Assembly: GCA_044866695.1 (NCBI GenBank)
Contig: JBIOUF010000208.1
Location: 1 to 61,770, forward strand
DNA: 61,770 nt
Direction: 5' to 3'
Origin: JBIOUF01 sp044866695
GTDB taxonomy: Bacteria > Actinomycetota > Actinomycetes > Propionibacteriales > Nocardioidaceae
The translations under genes were made by a program, and so were the position numbers. Within the stretch, counting starts at the first letter, position 1. Each line of letters begins with the position of its first letter. Of the stretch, positions 40,746 to 49,137 are shown piece after piece. Under the pieces are notes generated by a model. That model had not been told where the DNA came from, made no database searches, and was given only the letters and a program-made list of their open reading frames with translations.

Positions 40746-41651
40746 GTGCGCCCCGACCTGACCGACGTGCCCGGCGTGCGGGTGGGCCACTGGACCGACC
40801 AGGTCGCGCGGACCGGCTGCACCGTCGTCCTCCCCGCTCCCGGGGGCGCCGTCGCCTCGTGCGACGTGCGCGGTGCCGCACCGGGCACGCGCGAGACCGA
40901 CCTGCTGGCACCGGGACGCACGGTCGAGCGCGTGCACGCCGTGCTGGTGACCGGGGGGTCGGCCTTCGGCCTGGCCGCCGCCGACGGCGTCATGGCCTAC
41001 CTACGCGAGCGCGGCGTCGGACAGGTCACCCCGCATGCGGTCGTGCCGATCGTTCCCGCCGCCGTGGTCTACGACCTCGGCGTCGGCTCCGCCACCGTCT
41101 ACCCCGACGCCTCGGCGGGCCGGCATGCCTGCCTGGACGCGGAGCCCGGCTCGCCGTGCGGCAGCGGCGCCTTCGGGGCCGGCACGGGGGCGACGGTCGG
41201 GAAGGTCCGCGGGCCCGACCGGGCGGTCGCCGGCGGGGTCGGCAGCCACGCCCGGGTGCTCCCGGGCGGCGGTGTCGTGGGCGCGCTCGCGGTCGTCAAC
41301 GCGGTGGGTGACGTGGTCGGCGCGGACGGCTCGGTGCTCGCCGGGGTCGGCTCGGTGCAGCAGCTGCTCACCGAGGGCATGCCGGTCCCCCCCGCCTGGG
41401 GCGAGGCCCAGAACACCACCGTGGTCGTGGTGGCGACCGACGTCGCGCTGACCCGCACGCAGGCGCACCGCCTCGCGGTCGTCGCCCACGACGGCCTCGC
41501 CCTCGCCATCCGGCCGGTGCACACCAGTTTCGACGGGGACGCGGTGTTCACCCTCTCGACCGGGGAGCGCACCGAGCAGCCGGTGGTGCTGGAGACCGCT
41601 GCGGTCGAGGTGGTGGCGGCGGCGATCCGCGCGGCGGTCACCGCTCGGTGA
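40746..41651 (+). CDS. P1-family peptidase (DmpA-like aminopeptidase)
   Basis: A 301-residue N-terminal-nucleophile hydrolase of the DmpA/BapA fold, typically an L-aminopeptidase/D-esterase or beta-peptidyl aminopeptidase that self-cleaves. It has LTDVPGVRVGHWTD at the start, the glycine-rich LVTGGSAFGLAAADGVMAYL, the cleavage region near GEAQNTTVVVVATDVALT (Asn-Thr-Thr, about 222-224) and a C-terminal AIRPVHTSFDGDAVFTLSTG. The precursor would be cut before the Thr. The substrate is not deducible. Its 3' end overlaps the convergent cimA gene by 14 bp. Confidence 0.9.
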   Translation: MRPDLTDVPGVRVGHWTDQVARTGCTVVLPAPGGAVASCDVRGAAPGTRETDLLAPGRTVERVHAVLVTGGSAFGLAAADGVMAYLRERGVGQVTPHAVVPIVPAAVVYDLGVGSATVYPDASAGRHACLDAEPGSPCGSGAFGAGTGATVGKVRGPDRAVAGGVGSHARVLPGGGVVGALAVVNAVGDVVGADGSVLAGVGSVQQLLTEGMPVPPAWGEAQNTTVVVVATDVALTRTQAHRLAVVAHDGLALAIRPVHTSFDGDAVFTLSTGERTEQPVVLETAAVEVVAAAIRAAVTAR

Positions 41652-43236
41652 GCAGCCGCTCCCCGTGCCGGCGCAGGCCGAAGGTGACGCCGTCGACCAG
41701 CGCTCCCCAGGACGCCTCGATGACGTTGGCCCCGACGCCGACCGTGACCCAGGACGAGGCGCCGTCGGAGGTCTCGATGAGCACCCTCGTCACCGCGTCG
41801 GTGCCGTGCCCCTGGTCGAGGATCCGCACCTTGTAGTCGATCAGCTCGAACTTGGCGACCTCGGGGTAGGCCTGCCCGATCGCCTCGCGCAGCGCGTGGT
41901 CCAAGGCGTTGACCGGTCCGTTGCCCTCACCGGTGCAGATGATCCGCGAGCCGCCGGCCCGCAGCTTGATGGTCGCCTCCGAGACCGCCTCGCCGCCCGG
42001 CCGGGAGTCGGTGATCACCCGCCACGACTCCACGTCGAAGTACGACGGGCGGGTGCCGGTCACCTCCTCGGCCAGCATCAGCTCGAACGACGCGTCGGCC
42101 GCCTCGAAGGTGAACCCGCGCGCCTCCAGGTCCTTGACCCTGGCCGTCACCCGCTTGACCAGGTCGGGGTCCTCGGAGAGGTCGAAGCCGAGCTCTGCGC
42201 CCTTCAGCTCGATCGACGCGCGGCCGGCCATGTCGGAGACCAGCAGCCGCATGTCGTTGCCGACCAGCTCGGGGTCGAGATGCTGGTAGAGGTTCGGGTC
42301 CACCTTGATCGCCGAGGCGTGCAGGCCGGCCTTGTGGGTGAACGCGCTCACCCCGACGTACGGCTGGCGGGCCGCGGGCGGCACGTTGGTCACCTCCGCG
42401 ACAGCGTGCGCGATACGCGTGGCGTCGCGCAGCCGGCTGCCCGGGAGGACGTCGCGGCCGAGCTTCAGCTCGAGGTTGGCCACCACCGAGACCAGGTCGG
42501 CGTTGCCGGTGCGCTCGCCGTACCCGTTGAGCGTGCCCTGCACGTGCGAGGCTCCCGCCTCGACGGCGGCCAGGGTGTTGGCCACGGCACAGCCGGTGTC
42601 GTTGTGGCAGTGGATGCCGACCCGTACGCCGGTGCTGTCCACGACGTCGTGGACCACGTCGGCGACCCAGCCTGGCAGCATCCCTCCGTTGGTGTCGCAC
42701 AGGGCGATCACCTCCGCGCCCGCGTCGTAGGCGGTGCGCACCACCTCCAGCGCGTAGTCGCGGTTGTCCCGGTAGCCGTCGAAGAAGTGCTCCGCGTCCA
42801 GGAACACCGTCTGGCCCTCGTCACGGAGGTGGGTCACCGTGTCGCGGACCATCGCGAGGTTCTCCGCCAGGGTCGTGCGCAGCGCGAGCTCGACGTGCCG
42901 GTCGTGCGACTTGGCCACCAGAGTGACCACCGACGCGCCGCTCTCCCGCAGCGCCGCGACCAGAGGGTCGTCGGCGGCCCTCACTCCGGGCCGGCGGGTG
43001 GCGCCGAACGCCGCGAGCCTCGCGTGCTCGAGGCGGAGCTCGTCGCGGGCACGCCGGAAGAACTCGGTGTCCTTCGGGTTGGCGCCGGGCCACCCACCCT
43101 CGATGTAGCCCACGCCCAGGCCGTCGATCTGCCGCGCGATGTGCAGCTTGTCGAGGACGGAGAGGTTCAGCCCCTCCTGCTGCGCTCCGTCGCGGAGCGT
43201 GGTGTCGTAGACGTGGAAGCCGCTGTGGTCGGTCAC
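41638..43236 (-). CDS. cimA: (R)-citramalate synthase
   Basis: A 532-residue enzyme condensing pyruvate and acetyl-CoA to citramalate, opening the threonine-independent route to isoleucine. The N-terminal HVYDTTLRDGAQQEGLNLSV holds the metal/catalytic Arg-Asp, GYIEGGWPGANPKD distinguishes CimA from LeuA, and GIHCHNDTGCAVANTLAAVEAGA gives the HxH metal ligands. The last 120 residues form the LeuA-type allosteric domain, so isoleucine feedback is likely. The GTG is preceded by GAGGACCCCC. Upstream lie a terminator and a leader ORF, implying attenuation by branched-chain amino acids. Confidence 0.93.
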   Translation of the reverse strand: MTDHSGFHVYDTTLRDGAQQEGLNLSVLDKLHIARQIDGLGVGYIEGGWPGANPKDTEFFRRARDELRLEHARLAAFGATRRPGVRAADDPLVAALRESGASVVTLVAKSHDRHVELALRTTLAENLAMVRDTVTHLRDEGQTVFLDAEHFFDGYRDNRDYALEVVRTAYDAGAEVIALCDTNGGMLPGWVADVVHDVVDSTGVRVGIHCHNDTGCAVANTLAAVEAGASHVQGTLNGYGERTGNADLVSVVANLELKLGRDVLPGSRLRDATRIAHAVAEVTNVPPAARQPYVGVSAFTHKAGLHASAIKVDPNLYQHLDPELVGNDMRLLVSDMAGRASIELKGAELGFDLSEDPDLVKRVTARVKDLEARGFTFEAADASFELMLAEEVTGTRPSYFDVESWRVITDSRPGGEAVSEATIKLRAGGSRIICTGEGNGPVNALDHALREAIGQAYPEVAKFELIDYKVRILDQGHGTDAVTRVLIETSDGASSWVTVGVGANVIEASWGALVDGVTFGLRRHGERLLTER

Positions 43237-43279
43237 GGGGGTCCTCGGTGCTGGCTGGTCAGTATTTAGTCAGGGCAAC

Positions 43280-43306
43280 AAAAAACCTCTCGTGTGGACG
43301 AGAGGT
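43280..43306 (-). terminator. Rho-independent terminator/attenuator upstream of cimA
   Basis: 8-bp stem ACCTCTCG / CGAGAGGT with a 6-nt loop (43285-43306), followed leftward by a run of six T (43285-43280) on the minus strand. It lies 44 bp before the cimA start, so it would end transcripts before cimA unless prevented. Confidence 0.8.
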
Positions 43307-43308
43307 CG

Positions 43309-43332
43309 GCGCGTCTGAGGGCTCAGACGCGC
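43309..43332 (-). promoter_or_regulatory. Hairpin overlapping the leader-peptide stop upstream of cimA
   Basis: A 10-bp perfect inverted repeat GCGCGTCTGA / TCAGACGCGC with a GGGC loop. The leader peptide's stop codon (43323-43325) lies in its 5' arm as transcribed, so a ribosome reaching or stalling before the stop would decide whether this hairpin forms ahead of the terminator. Confidence 0.6.
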
Positions 43333-43397
43333 TGGCGAATGCCTGGGTTGAGGCCCGGGCCGGCGAGCCTCGAGATCGAGATGCGGTCGTGGTGCAC
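43323..43397 (-). CDS. Candidate cimA leader peptide (24 residues)
   Basis: A short GTG-started ORF beginning VHHDRISISRLAGPG and ending GIRQRV, with 3 Ile, 2 Leu and an internal Val in 24 codons. It ends inside a 10-bp hairpin and 17 bp before the terminator that precedes cimA. Position and composition fit a branched-chain amino acid attenuator leader, though no run of consecutive regulatory codons is present, so the sensing codon is uncertain. Confidence 0.5.
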   Translation of the reverse strand: MHHDRISISRLAGPGLNPGIRQRV

Positions 43398-43483
43398 CCG
43401 GCCGAGTCTGCCAGACCTCGGCCGGATCCTCCACCCGCGGTCCGCCGGACGGGCCGGTGCGCAGCGAGGACCGGTCGGCCGGC

Positions 43484-43569
43484 TTGTGGCCGATGACCGC
43501 AAGGCCGCCCGGCGTGTCGTCGCGGTCTGCGGCCACAACAGGCACTTCGTGCGGGCATCGGCCACAACC
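43484..43569. repeat. Modular TTGTGGCC/GGCCACAA intergenic repeat, copy 1
   Basis: TTGTGGCC (43484) and GGCCACAA (43531-43538) bound a 55-bp module containing GGCGTGTCGTCGC. After a 21-bp spacer, GGCCACAA occurs again (43560-43567). A 55-bp module of the same design is at 53695-53749. The 193 bp between the cimA leader and the kinase gene shows nothing else. Confidence 0.75.
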
Positions 43570-43590
43570 GGGCCGGCCGACCGCACGACG

Positions 43591-45492
43591 CTACCCGGAC
43601 GACAGAGCAGGGGCGGGGAGGTCGAGGCGGACGTCCACGGGAGTCTGCAGCGTGGACCCCAGCCACGAGGGCCACAGGTCACGCCGAGGGCCGCGGGCCA
43701 CCGCGTAGGCGAGCAGCGCCGTGGTCAGCGTGGCCACCAGGACCAGCGCGACGGCTGAGCTCCAGGGGTCACGGCTGGACCGGTCGACGACCCGCCGCAC
43801 CGGCCTCCGGACCCGGCCGGAGCCCGGCCCGGACCAGACCGCCCACGCCAGCGCCACCCCTCCCGCGCCGAACGCAGCCGCCTCCGGCACCCCGAGCACC
43901 AGCAGCGCACCCGCGACCAGCAGCGCCGCCAGGCCCGCCGCGACCACCAGCACCACCGAGCCGACCGAGCCGCCGAGCACGTGCCAGGGGTAGCCGAGCA
44001 CCGTGAGCACCGGGTCGTACCAGCGGCGCCGCCCACGCCGCAGCCGGCGCATCCAGGCCGCCTCGGCCGTCCGCGACTGCCCGCGCACGAGCAGCACCAC
44101 CACCCCGACCACGACCAGGCAGGCCGCTGGCGCCGCAGCGAAGCCGGCCGCCACGGAGGTGAACAGGCCGGCCAGGGTGAACCGGCGGCGCAGCACGGCT
44201 CCGCTGGACGCCGGCACCCGGTGCTGCTGCTGACCGGGCTGCTGCCACCCCGGCTGCGGACCGGCCGACGGCGCGGCCGATGGGGGCACCGGGGAGCCCC
44301 GGCCGGGGCCGAACGACCGGACCGGCGGTGCCGGCCGCGGCGCCGACCAGCCCGGCGGGGCCGACGGTGGCCACGGGCGCGGCGTCGTGGCGGAGGGCGC
44401 AGGTGGAAGGGCGGTGCGAGCCGATGCTCTGCTCTCAACGGGTGCCGGCCGCGCCACGGTGTACGGCGTGGTCACCGGTGGGAAGACCGTGGTCGGCCGG
44501 GCGTCCTCCTGCCGGCCGGCGCCGTCGCCCGGCGCCACCTGGGTGGCCGCGCCGGCCAGGTCCGCGGCCATGGCGACCTGCCAGGGCGCGGTCGGCGGCA
44601 CCTCGGCGACGCCCGGTTGGCCGCCGACCCGGTGCGACGCCCCTCCCGAGGAGAGGGCGGCCAACGCCGCAAGGGCCTCGGTCGTGGTCGGCCGCTCCAG
44701 CGGCTCGTGCGCGAGGCAGTCGGCGAGCAGCGGGCGCAGGGAGGCGGGCACCCCTGCGAGCCGCGGGAGGCCGCTGCGCAGCCGGTCGAGGATCGCCATC
44801 GGGTGACCGCTGCCGTACGGCGACGCGCCGGTGGCGGCGTACACCAGCGTGGCCGCCCACGCGTGCACGTCCGCGGCGGTCGAGGCGTCGTCGCCCCAGA
44901 CCACCTCGGGGGCGAGGTAGCCCGGGGTCCCCAGCAGCCAGCCCGCGGCGGTCATCCGCGGGTCCTCGGCGAGGCGGGCCAGCCCGAAGTCGATCAGCAC
45001 CGGGGACCGGCCCTCGAGCAGCACGTTCGAGGGCTTGACGTCGCGGTGCAGAACGTCGGCCGCATGGACGTCGCGCACCGCGCAGAGCAGCACCCGGCCG
45101 ACGTGCCGCAGGTCGTCCTCGGCCAACGGTCCGGCCACCCGTACCTGCTGGTGCAGCGAGATGCCGGGGACGTAGCGCGTGACGACGTACGGCATGACCC
45201 CCCACGGGTCCGCGTCGAGCACCTCCGCGACGTGCGGGGACCTGACCTTCCCCAGCGACGCCACCTCGCGCGACAGCCGCCGGCGGCCCTCCTCGTCGCC
45301 CACCACCTGCGGCCGCAGCAGCTTCAGCGCCACCCGGCCGCCGTCGGCGCGCTGGGCCAGGTAGACCACGCCCATGCCGCCCTCGCCGATCCGCGCCAGC
45401 AGCGCATAGCCGCCCACGCGGCCCAGGGAGCCGTCCGGACCGGACGCCGCGCTGTCGCGGCCGGGCGGACCGGAGGGCCGGGCGGTGCTCAC
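43591..45492 (-). CDS. Membrane-anchored serine/threonine protein kinase (PknB-like)
   Basis: A 633-residue eukaryotic-type kinase. The N-terminal kinase domain has the GEGGMGVVY P-loop (36-44), Lys57 in VALKLL, HRDVKPSN (149-156) and DFG (168-170), followed by GTPGYLAPEV. A Pro-rich linker of about 130 residues leads to a C-terminal membrane region with three or four transmembrane segments and no PASTA or other obvious sensor repeats. It probably phosphorylates cytoplasmic targets; the signal is unknown. The GTG is preceded by TACCGT 6 bp upstream, a leaderless arrangement. The gene is monocistronic. Confidence 0.92.
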   Translation of the reverse strand: MSTARPSGPPGRDSAASGPDGSLGRVGGYALLARIGEGGMGVVYLAQRADGGRVALKLLRPQVVGDEEGRRRLSREVASLGKVRSPHVAEVLDADPWGVMPYVVTRYVPGISLHQQVRVAGPLAEDDLRHVGRVLLCAVRDVHAADVLHRDVKPSNVLLEGRSPVLIDFGLARLAEDPRMTAAGWLLGTPGYLAPEVVWGDDASTAADVHAWAATLVYAATGASPYGSGHPMAILDRLRSGLPRLAGVPASLRPLLADCLAHEPLERPTTTEALAALAALSSGGASHRVGGQPGVAEVPPTAPWQVAMAADLAGAATQVAPGDGAGRQEDARPTTVFPPVTTPYTVARPAPVESRASARTALPPAPSATTPRPWPPSAPPGWSAPRPAPPVRSFGPGRGSPVPPSAAPSAGPQPGWQQPGQQQHRVPASSGAVLRRRFTLAGLFTSVAAGFAAAPAACLVVVGVVVLLVRGQSRTAEAAWMRRLRRGRRRWYDPVLTVLGYPWHVLGGSVGSVVLVVAAGLAALLVAGALLVLGVPEAAAFGAGGVALAWAVWSGPGSGRVRRPVRRVVDRSSRDPWSSAVALVLVATLTTALLAYAVARGPRRDLWPSWLGSTLQTPVDVRLDLPAPALSSG

Positions 45493-45498
45493 CCCGAC

Positions 45499-45504
45499 AC
45501 GGTA
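45499..45504 (-). promoter_or_regulatory. Leaderless -10 of the kinase gene
   Basis: TACCGT (minus strand), 6 bp before the GTG at 45492, with no ribosome-binding site between. Confidence 0.5.
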
Positions 45505-45564
45505 GCCGCAGAGAGGGTGCCGTCGGACGCGCCACGTGGGCCGCGGGAGCGCGCCCGCCAGGGG

Positions 45565-46548
45565 TCAGGCCTGCCCGAGCCGCGCCGCTCCGACGACCCA
45601 CGACCACATGCGCTGCAGGTCGGCGTCGGCCTGCCGGGTGCGGCGGAGCAGGTGCGCGGGACGCGCCCGTCGGTCGTGCCATAGCTCGCCCGAGGCGACC
45701 GGCGGCTCCGCCGCCACCAGCCACACGGTGGTGTCCGCCCCGCCCTCCGCGTCGCGCAGCACCGGCCCGGTGAGCCGGGCGAACCGCGGCAGCGACTCGG
45801 TGATCCCCGGCGTGGCGGCCCAGCCGGGGTGGCTGGCCGCGAGCACCAGGTCCGGCCAGCGCCGGGCGAGCAGAGGCAGGAGAGCGACCTGCGTGCGCTT
45901 GCTGCGTGCGTAGGCCGTGGCCGGCCGGTAGTCAGCGCGGAGGTACTCGGGGTCGTCGGCGGGCAGCCCGTGCGCGTACATGCCGCCGGAGGTCACCAGG
46001 ACGACGCGAGCCGCGGGGACCAGGACCGGCCGTATCCGCTCGGTGAGCAGCAGCGGTCCGAGCACGTGGGTGGCCATGGACAGCTCGTGCCCCTGCGCCG
46101 ACTCGGTGCGCTCGGAGGGCATCACGCCGGCGTTGTGCACCAGCCCGGCCAGCCGCTCGCCCGTGCGGGTGAGGCCCTCGGCCAGCTCCGTCGCACACCT
46201 GGACACGTCGTCGAGGTCGCTCAGGTCGCACCGCCACACGACCACGTCGGCGCCCGGCTGCGCCGCGACGGTGCCGCGCAGCGCCCGCGCGCCGGACCGC
46301 TCGGACCGGGCCAGCACGTGCACCCGGGCGCCGAGGCGGGCCAGACCGGCTGCCGTGGCCAGGCCCAGGCCACCGGCCGCACCGGTGACCAGCACCGACC
46401 GGCCGGCCAGCGCGTCGGGCCGCGGGTCCGCCGGCCAGCCCGGAAGGGACCGCCTGGCGGCCAGCCCGAGCCGGGTGTAGCCGACCACGACCGTGCGGTC
46501 GAGCGCCCGGTCGACCAGCAGGGCCGCCTGCTCGGGGAACCGGGGCAC
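45565..46548 (-). CDS. Short-chain dehydrogenase/reductase (SDR) family protein
   Basis: A 327-residue SDR. After a 50-residue N-terminal extension comes the cofactor motif VLVTGAAGGLGLATAAGLARLG, then the structural LVHNAGVMPSERTESAQG, the catalytic Ser in VVLVTSGGMY and Tyr/Lys in ATAYARSKRTQ. The C-terminus SHPGWAATPGI is typical of retinol-dehydrogenase/protochlorophyllide-reductase-like SDRs. The substrate is unknown. The GTG at 46548 begins MPRFPEQAALLVDRALDRTVV. It starts 8 bp after the ilvE stop on the same strand, so they are probably co-transcribed, though no pathway link is obvious. Confidence 0.87.
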   Translation of the reverse strand: MPRFPEQAALLVDRALDRTVVVGYTRLGLAARRSLPGWPADPRPDALAGRSVLVTGAAGGLGLATAAGLARLGARVHVLARSERSGARALRGTVAAQPGADVVVWRCDLSDLDDVSRCATELAEGLTRTGERLAGLVHNAGVMPSERTESAQGHELSMATHVLGPLLLTERIRPVLVPAARVVLVTSGGMYAHGLPADDPEYLRADYRPATAYARSKRTQVALLPLLARRWPDLVLAASHPGWAATPGITESLPRFARLTGPVLRDAEGGADTTVWLVAAEPPVASGELWHDRRARPAHLLRRTRQADADLQRMWSWVVGAARLGQA

Positions 46549-46556
46549 GGGCGGGG

Positions 46557-47645
46557 TCAGAGCACCCGGTGCAGCCAGCCGAAGGTGTCCTCGGCCCGGC
46601 CGTACTGGATGTCGACCAGCGCCTGGCGGATCTCGTGGGCGACCGGGCCGATCTCGTCGCCGGTGCTGACGGTGCCGCCGCTCCATCCGAGCGTGCCGAC
46701 CGGGGTGACCACGGCGGCGGTCCCGCAGGCGAAGACCTCCCGGATCCGTCCGGACTCCACGCCGCTGCGCCACTCGTGGATGGAGAACCGGCGCTCCTCG
46801 ACGGGGTGCCCGAGCTTGCCGCACACCTCCAGGATCGAGTCCCGGGTCACCCCCTCCAGGATCGTGCCGGTCAGCGACGGGGTGACGACGACGCCGTCGT
46901 CGTGGACGAAGTACAGGTTCATGCCGCCGAGCTCCTCGACCCAGGTGTGCTCGAAGGCGTCGAGGAAGACCACCTGGTCATAGCCCTGCTCGATCGCCTC
47001 GGCCTGCGCCACCAGCGACGAGGCGTAGTTCCCGCCGGTCTTCGCCGCGCCCATGCCGCCGGCCGCGGCACGGGAGTAGGTCTCGCTCACCAGGATCGAG
47101 ACCGGCTTGACCCCGCCGGGGAAGTACGCACCCGCCGGCGAGGCGATCACGGCGTAGGTGACCTGCTTGGCGGGCCGCACCCCGAGGAAGGTCTCCGAGG
47201 CGAACATGAACGGGCGCAGGTAGAGGCTCTTCTCCCCGGCGGGATCCGGGACCCAGGCCTGGTCGACCCGGACCAGCGCGTCCACGGAGGCCACGAAGTC
47301 CTCCACGGGCAGCTCCGGCAGTGCCAGCCGCCGGCTGGACCGCTGCATCCGGCCGGCGTTGGACTCGGGGCGGAACGTCCACACCGAGCCGTCCGCGTGC
47401 CGGTAGGCCTTGAGCCCCTCGAAAATCTCCTGCGCGTAGTGCAGCACGGCGGTCGCCGGATGGAGGGACAGCGGCGCCAGGGCGGTCACCCGAGCGTCGT
47501 GCCAGCCCGCGTCGGGGGTCCACTCCGCGAGGAACATGTGGTCGGTGAAGTGCAGCCCGAATCCGGGGTCGGCGAGGATCTCCGCGAGCCGCTCCGGGCC
47601 GGTCCGGTCCTCTCGCGGGGTGATGCTGATGTCCAGGGAAGGCAT
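46557..47645 (-). CDS. ilvE: Branched-chain amino acid aminotransferase
   Basis: A 362-residue PLP enzyme of fold type IV that performs the last step of Ile, Leu and Val synthesis with glutamate as donor. FTDHMFLAEWTPDAGWHDARV and HYAQEIFEGLKAYRHADGSV lie in the N-terminal domain; the PLP Lys is in AAKTGGNYASSLVAQAEA, and GVTRDSILEVC with FACGTAAVVTPVGTL completes the phosphate-binding site. The ATG at 47645 is preferred because TAGCGT sits 7 bp upstream, matching a leaderless promoter. It is near leuB, cimA and the ilvCNB cluster. Confidence 0.95.
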   Translation of the reverse strand: MPSLDISITPREDRTGPERLAEILADPGFGLHFTDHMFLAEWTPDAGWHDARVTALAPLSLHPATAVLHYAQEIFEGLKAYRHADGSVWTFRPESNAGRMQRSSRRLALPELPVEDFVASVDALVRVDQAWVPDPAGEKSLYLRPFMFASETFLGVRPAKQVTYAVIASPAGAYFPGGVKPVSILVSETYSRAAAGGMGAAKTGGNYASSLVAQAEAIEQGYDQVVFLDAFEHTWVEELGGMNLYFVHDDGVVVTPSLTGTILEGVTRDSILEVCGKLGHPVEERRFSIHEWRSGVESGRIREVFACGTAAVVTPVGTLGWSGGTVSTGDEIGPVAHEIRQALVDIQYGRAEDTFGWLHRVL

Positions 47646-47652
47646 GGGGAGC

Positions 47653-47658
47653 ACGCTA
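47653..47658 (-). promoter_or_regulatory. Leaderless -10 of ilvE
   Basis: TAGCGT (minus strand), 7 bp before the ilvE ATG. No ribosome-binding site is present (the 7 bp are GCTCCCC). Confidence 0.5.
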
Positions 47659-47739
47659 CCTGTCGGTCCGGCGCCGGTCTGCGGCACACGGTGCAGACGC
47701 TGGTCGAGGAGCCGTAGCGCCGGCGGAGGCGTCCCGACT

Positions 47740-47860
47740 CGGGCTGAGGAGCGAGCCTGCGAGCGTCACGACGCCAACCAGCGGGGCACCACGGCACAGT
47801 CCCAGCCCGAGGTCCCGGTGGTTTCGAGACGCTCGCCTAGCGGCTCGCTCCTCAACCACC
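47740..47860. repeat. Nocardioides-type intergenic inverted repeat between leuB and ilvE
   Basis: GGTGGTTTCGAGACGCTCGC (from 47817) to CTCAACCACC (ending 47860) forms a 44-bp element bounded by GGTGGTT / AACCACC. A degraded copy in the opposite orientation, GAGGAGCGAGCC...GAGCGTC, lies at about 47740-47763, so the two can pair into a long stem. It fills the 230-bp gap downstream of leuB. Confidence 0.7.
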
Positions 47861-47875
47861 GGTGGCGGGGTCGGC

Positions 47876-48925
47876 TCAGCCGGCGACGCGAGCTGCGACG
47901 GCGTCGCCCACCGCCGACGTACGCCGCGGCGACCCGTCCCGTGCCGCGAGGTCGGCCACGACGGCGTCCTCGACCCGGCGGGCGGCGTCGCCGAGGCCAA
48001 GGTGGTCGAGCATCAGCGCCACCGACAGGATCGCCGCGGTCGGGTCGGCCTTCTGCTGGCCGGCGATGTCGGGCGCGGACCCGTGCACGGGCTCGAACAT
48101 GCTCGGGGTCGTGCGGTCGGGGTTGATGTTGCCGCTCGCGGCCAGGCCGATCCCGCCGGTGACGGCGGCGGCGAGGTCGGTGATGATGTCTCCGAACAGG
48201 TTGTCGGTGACCACGACGTCGAACCGCGCGGGCTCGGTGGCGAGGAAGATGGTCGCCGCGTCGACGTGGAGGTAGTCCACCGACACCGCGGGGAACTCCC
48301 CGGCGACCTCTGAGACGACGCGGGACCAGACGGCGCCGGCGTGCACCAAGACGTTGGTCTTGTGCACCAGGGTCAGCCTGCGGCGCGGTCGGCGCGCGGC
48401 CCTGGCGAACGCGTCCCGCACGACCCGCTCCACGCCGAAGGCGGTGTTCACCGAGACCTCGGTGGCGATCTCCTGTGCGGTGCCCACCCGGACCGCCCCG
48501 CCGGTGCCGGTGTAGGGGCCCTCGGTGCCTTCGCGGACCACGACGAAGTCGACGTCGCCCGGGTCGGCGAGCGGCGTGGGGACGCCGGGGAAGGTCCGCG
48601 ACGGGCGCAGGTTGACGTAGTGGTCGAGCTCGAAGCGCAGCCGCAGCAGCAGCCCCCGCTCCAGGATCCCCGGCGGCAGGTTCGGGTCTCCGGGCCGGCC
48701 GCCGACCGCGCCGAGCAGGACCGCGTCGTGGGCGGCGATCTCGGCGAGCACGGAGTCGGGGAGCACCTCGCCGGTCGCAAGGTACCGCTCGGCTCCCAGG
48801 TCGTAGCGGGTCGGCTCGAACTTCGCCCCGGTCGGCGCCGCGTCGAGGACCTTGAGCGCCTCGGCGACCACCTCGGGGCCGATCCCGTCGCCGGGGATCA
48901 CCGCGAGTCGGTGGGTCTGGGTCAT
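47876..48925 (-). CDS. leuB: 3-isopropylmalate dehydrogenase
   Basis: A 349-residue NAD-dependent oxidative decarboxylase of leucine synthesis (3-isopropylmalate to 2-oxoisocaproate). The start LAVIPGDGIGPEVVAEAL, the Arg-rich substrate site (RLRFELDHYVNLRPSRTFPG), the KTNVLVHAGAVW loop and DNLFGDIITDLAAAVTGGIG (metal-binding Asp) are all present; length is normal for the actinobacterial type. The ATG at 48925 has TAGGTT 7 bp upstream, suggesting a leaderless transcript. A branched-chain leader peptide and paired RNA structures lie about 400-490 bp upstream and may also control it. Confidence 0.95.
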   Translation of the reverse strand: MTQTHRLAVIPGDGIGPEVVAEALKVLDAAPTGAKFEPTRYDLGAERYLATGEVLPDSVLAEIAAHDAVLLGAVGGRPGDPNLPPGILERGLLLRLRFELDHYVNLRPSRTFPGVPTPLADPGDVDFVVVREGTEGPYTGTGGAVRVGTAQEIATEVSVNTAFGVERVVRDAFARAARRPRRRLTLVHKTNVLVHAGAVWSRVVSEVAGEFPAVSVDYLHVDAATIFLATEPARFDVVVTDNLFGDIITDLAAAVTGGIGLAASGNINPDRTTPSMFEPVHGSAPDIAGQQKADPTAAILSVALMLDHLGLGDAARRVEDAVVADLAARDGSPRRTSAVGDAVAARVAG

Positions 48926-48932
48926 GCCCGAC

Positions 48933-48938
48933 AACCTA
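48933..48938 (-). promoter_or_regulatory. Leaderless -10 of leuB
   Basis: TAGGTT (minus strand), 7 bp before the leuB ATG, the same spacing as in ilvE. Confidence 0.5.
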
Positions 48939-48984
48939 GTGCCGGACCGCCCGGCGGGCGTCAGCCCGGCGAGCGCTCGCGGTC

Positions 48985-49137
48985 CTAGTTGTCGTCGGGA
49001 CGCTCGCCGCCGTTGTCTCGCAGGTCGAGGCCGGCCTGGACCGAGGCGAGGGCCGGCTGCCGGGGGTCACCCGGGTCGTCGGGCTCTTTCGTCTCGCGGT
49101 GCCGGGCGGGTCCCCAGTCGGGGTACAGGTCGTACAT
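48985..49137 (-). CDS. Small acidic hypothetical protein (50 residues)
   Basis: A 50-codon ORF beginning MYDLYPDWGPARHRETKEP and ending NGGERPDDN, rich in Asp, Pro and Arg, with no signal peptide or membrane segment. It starts 16 bp after a GAAAGTGA stretch and ends in TAG. Codon choice is strongly GC-rich at third positions, with one AAA, as in real genes here. It lies between the branched-chain leader peptide and leuB on the same strand. I do not recognise a family. It could be a small regulatory protein or simply the first gene of the attenuated transcript. Confidence 0.55.
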   Translation of the reverse strand: MYDLYPDWGPARHRETKEPDDPGDPRQPALASVQAGLDLRDNGGERPDDN

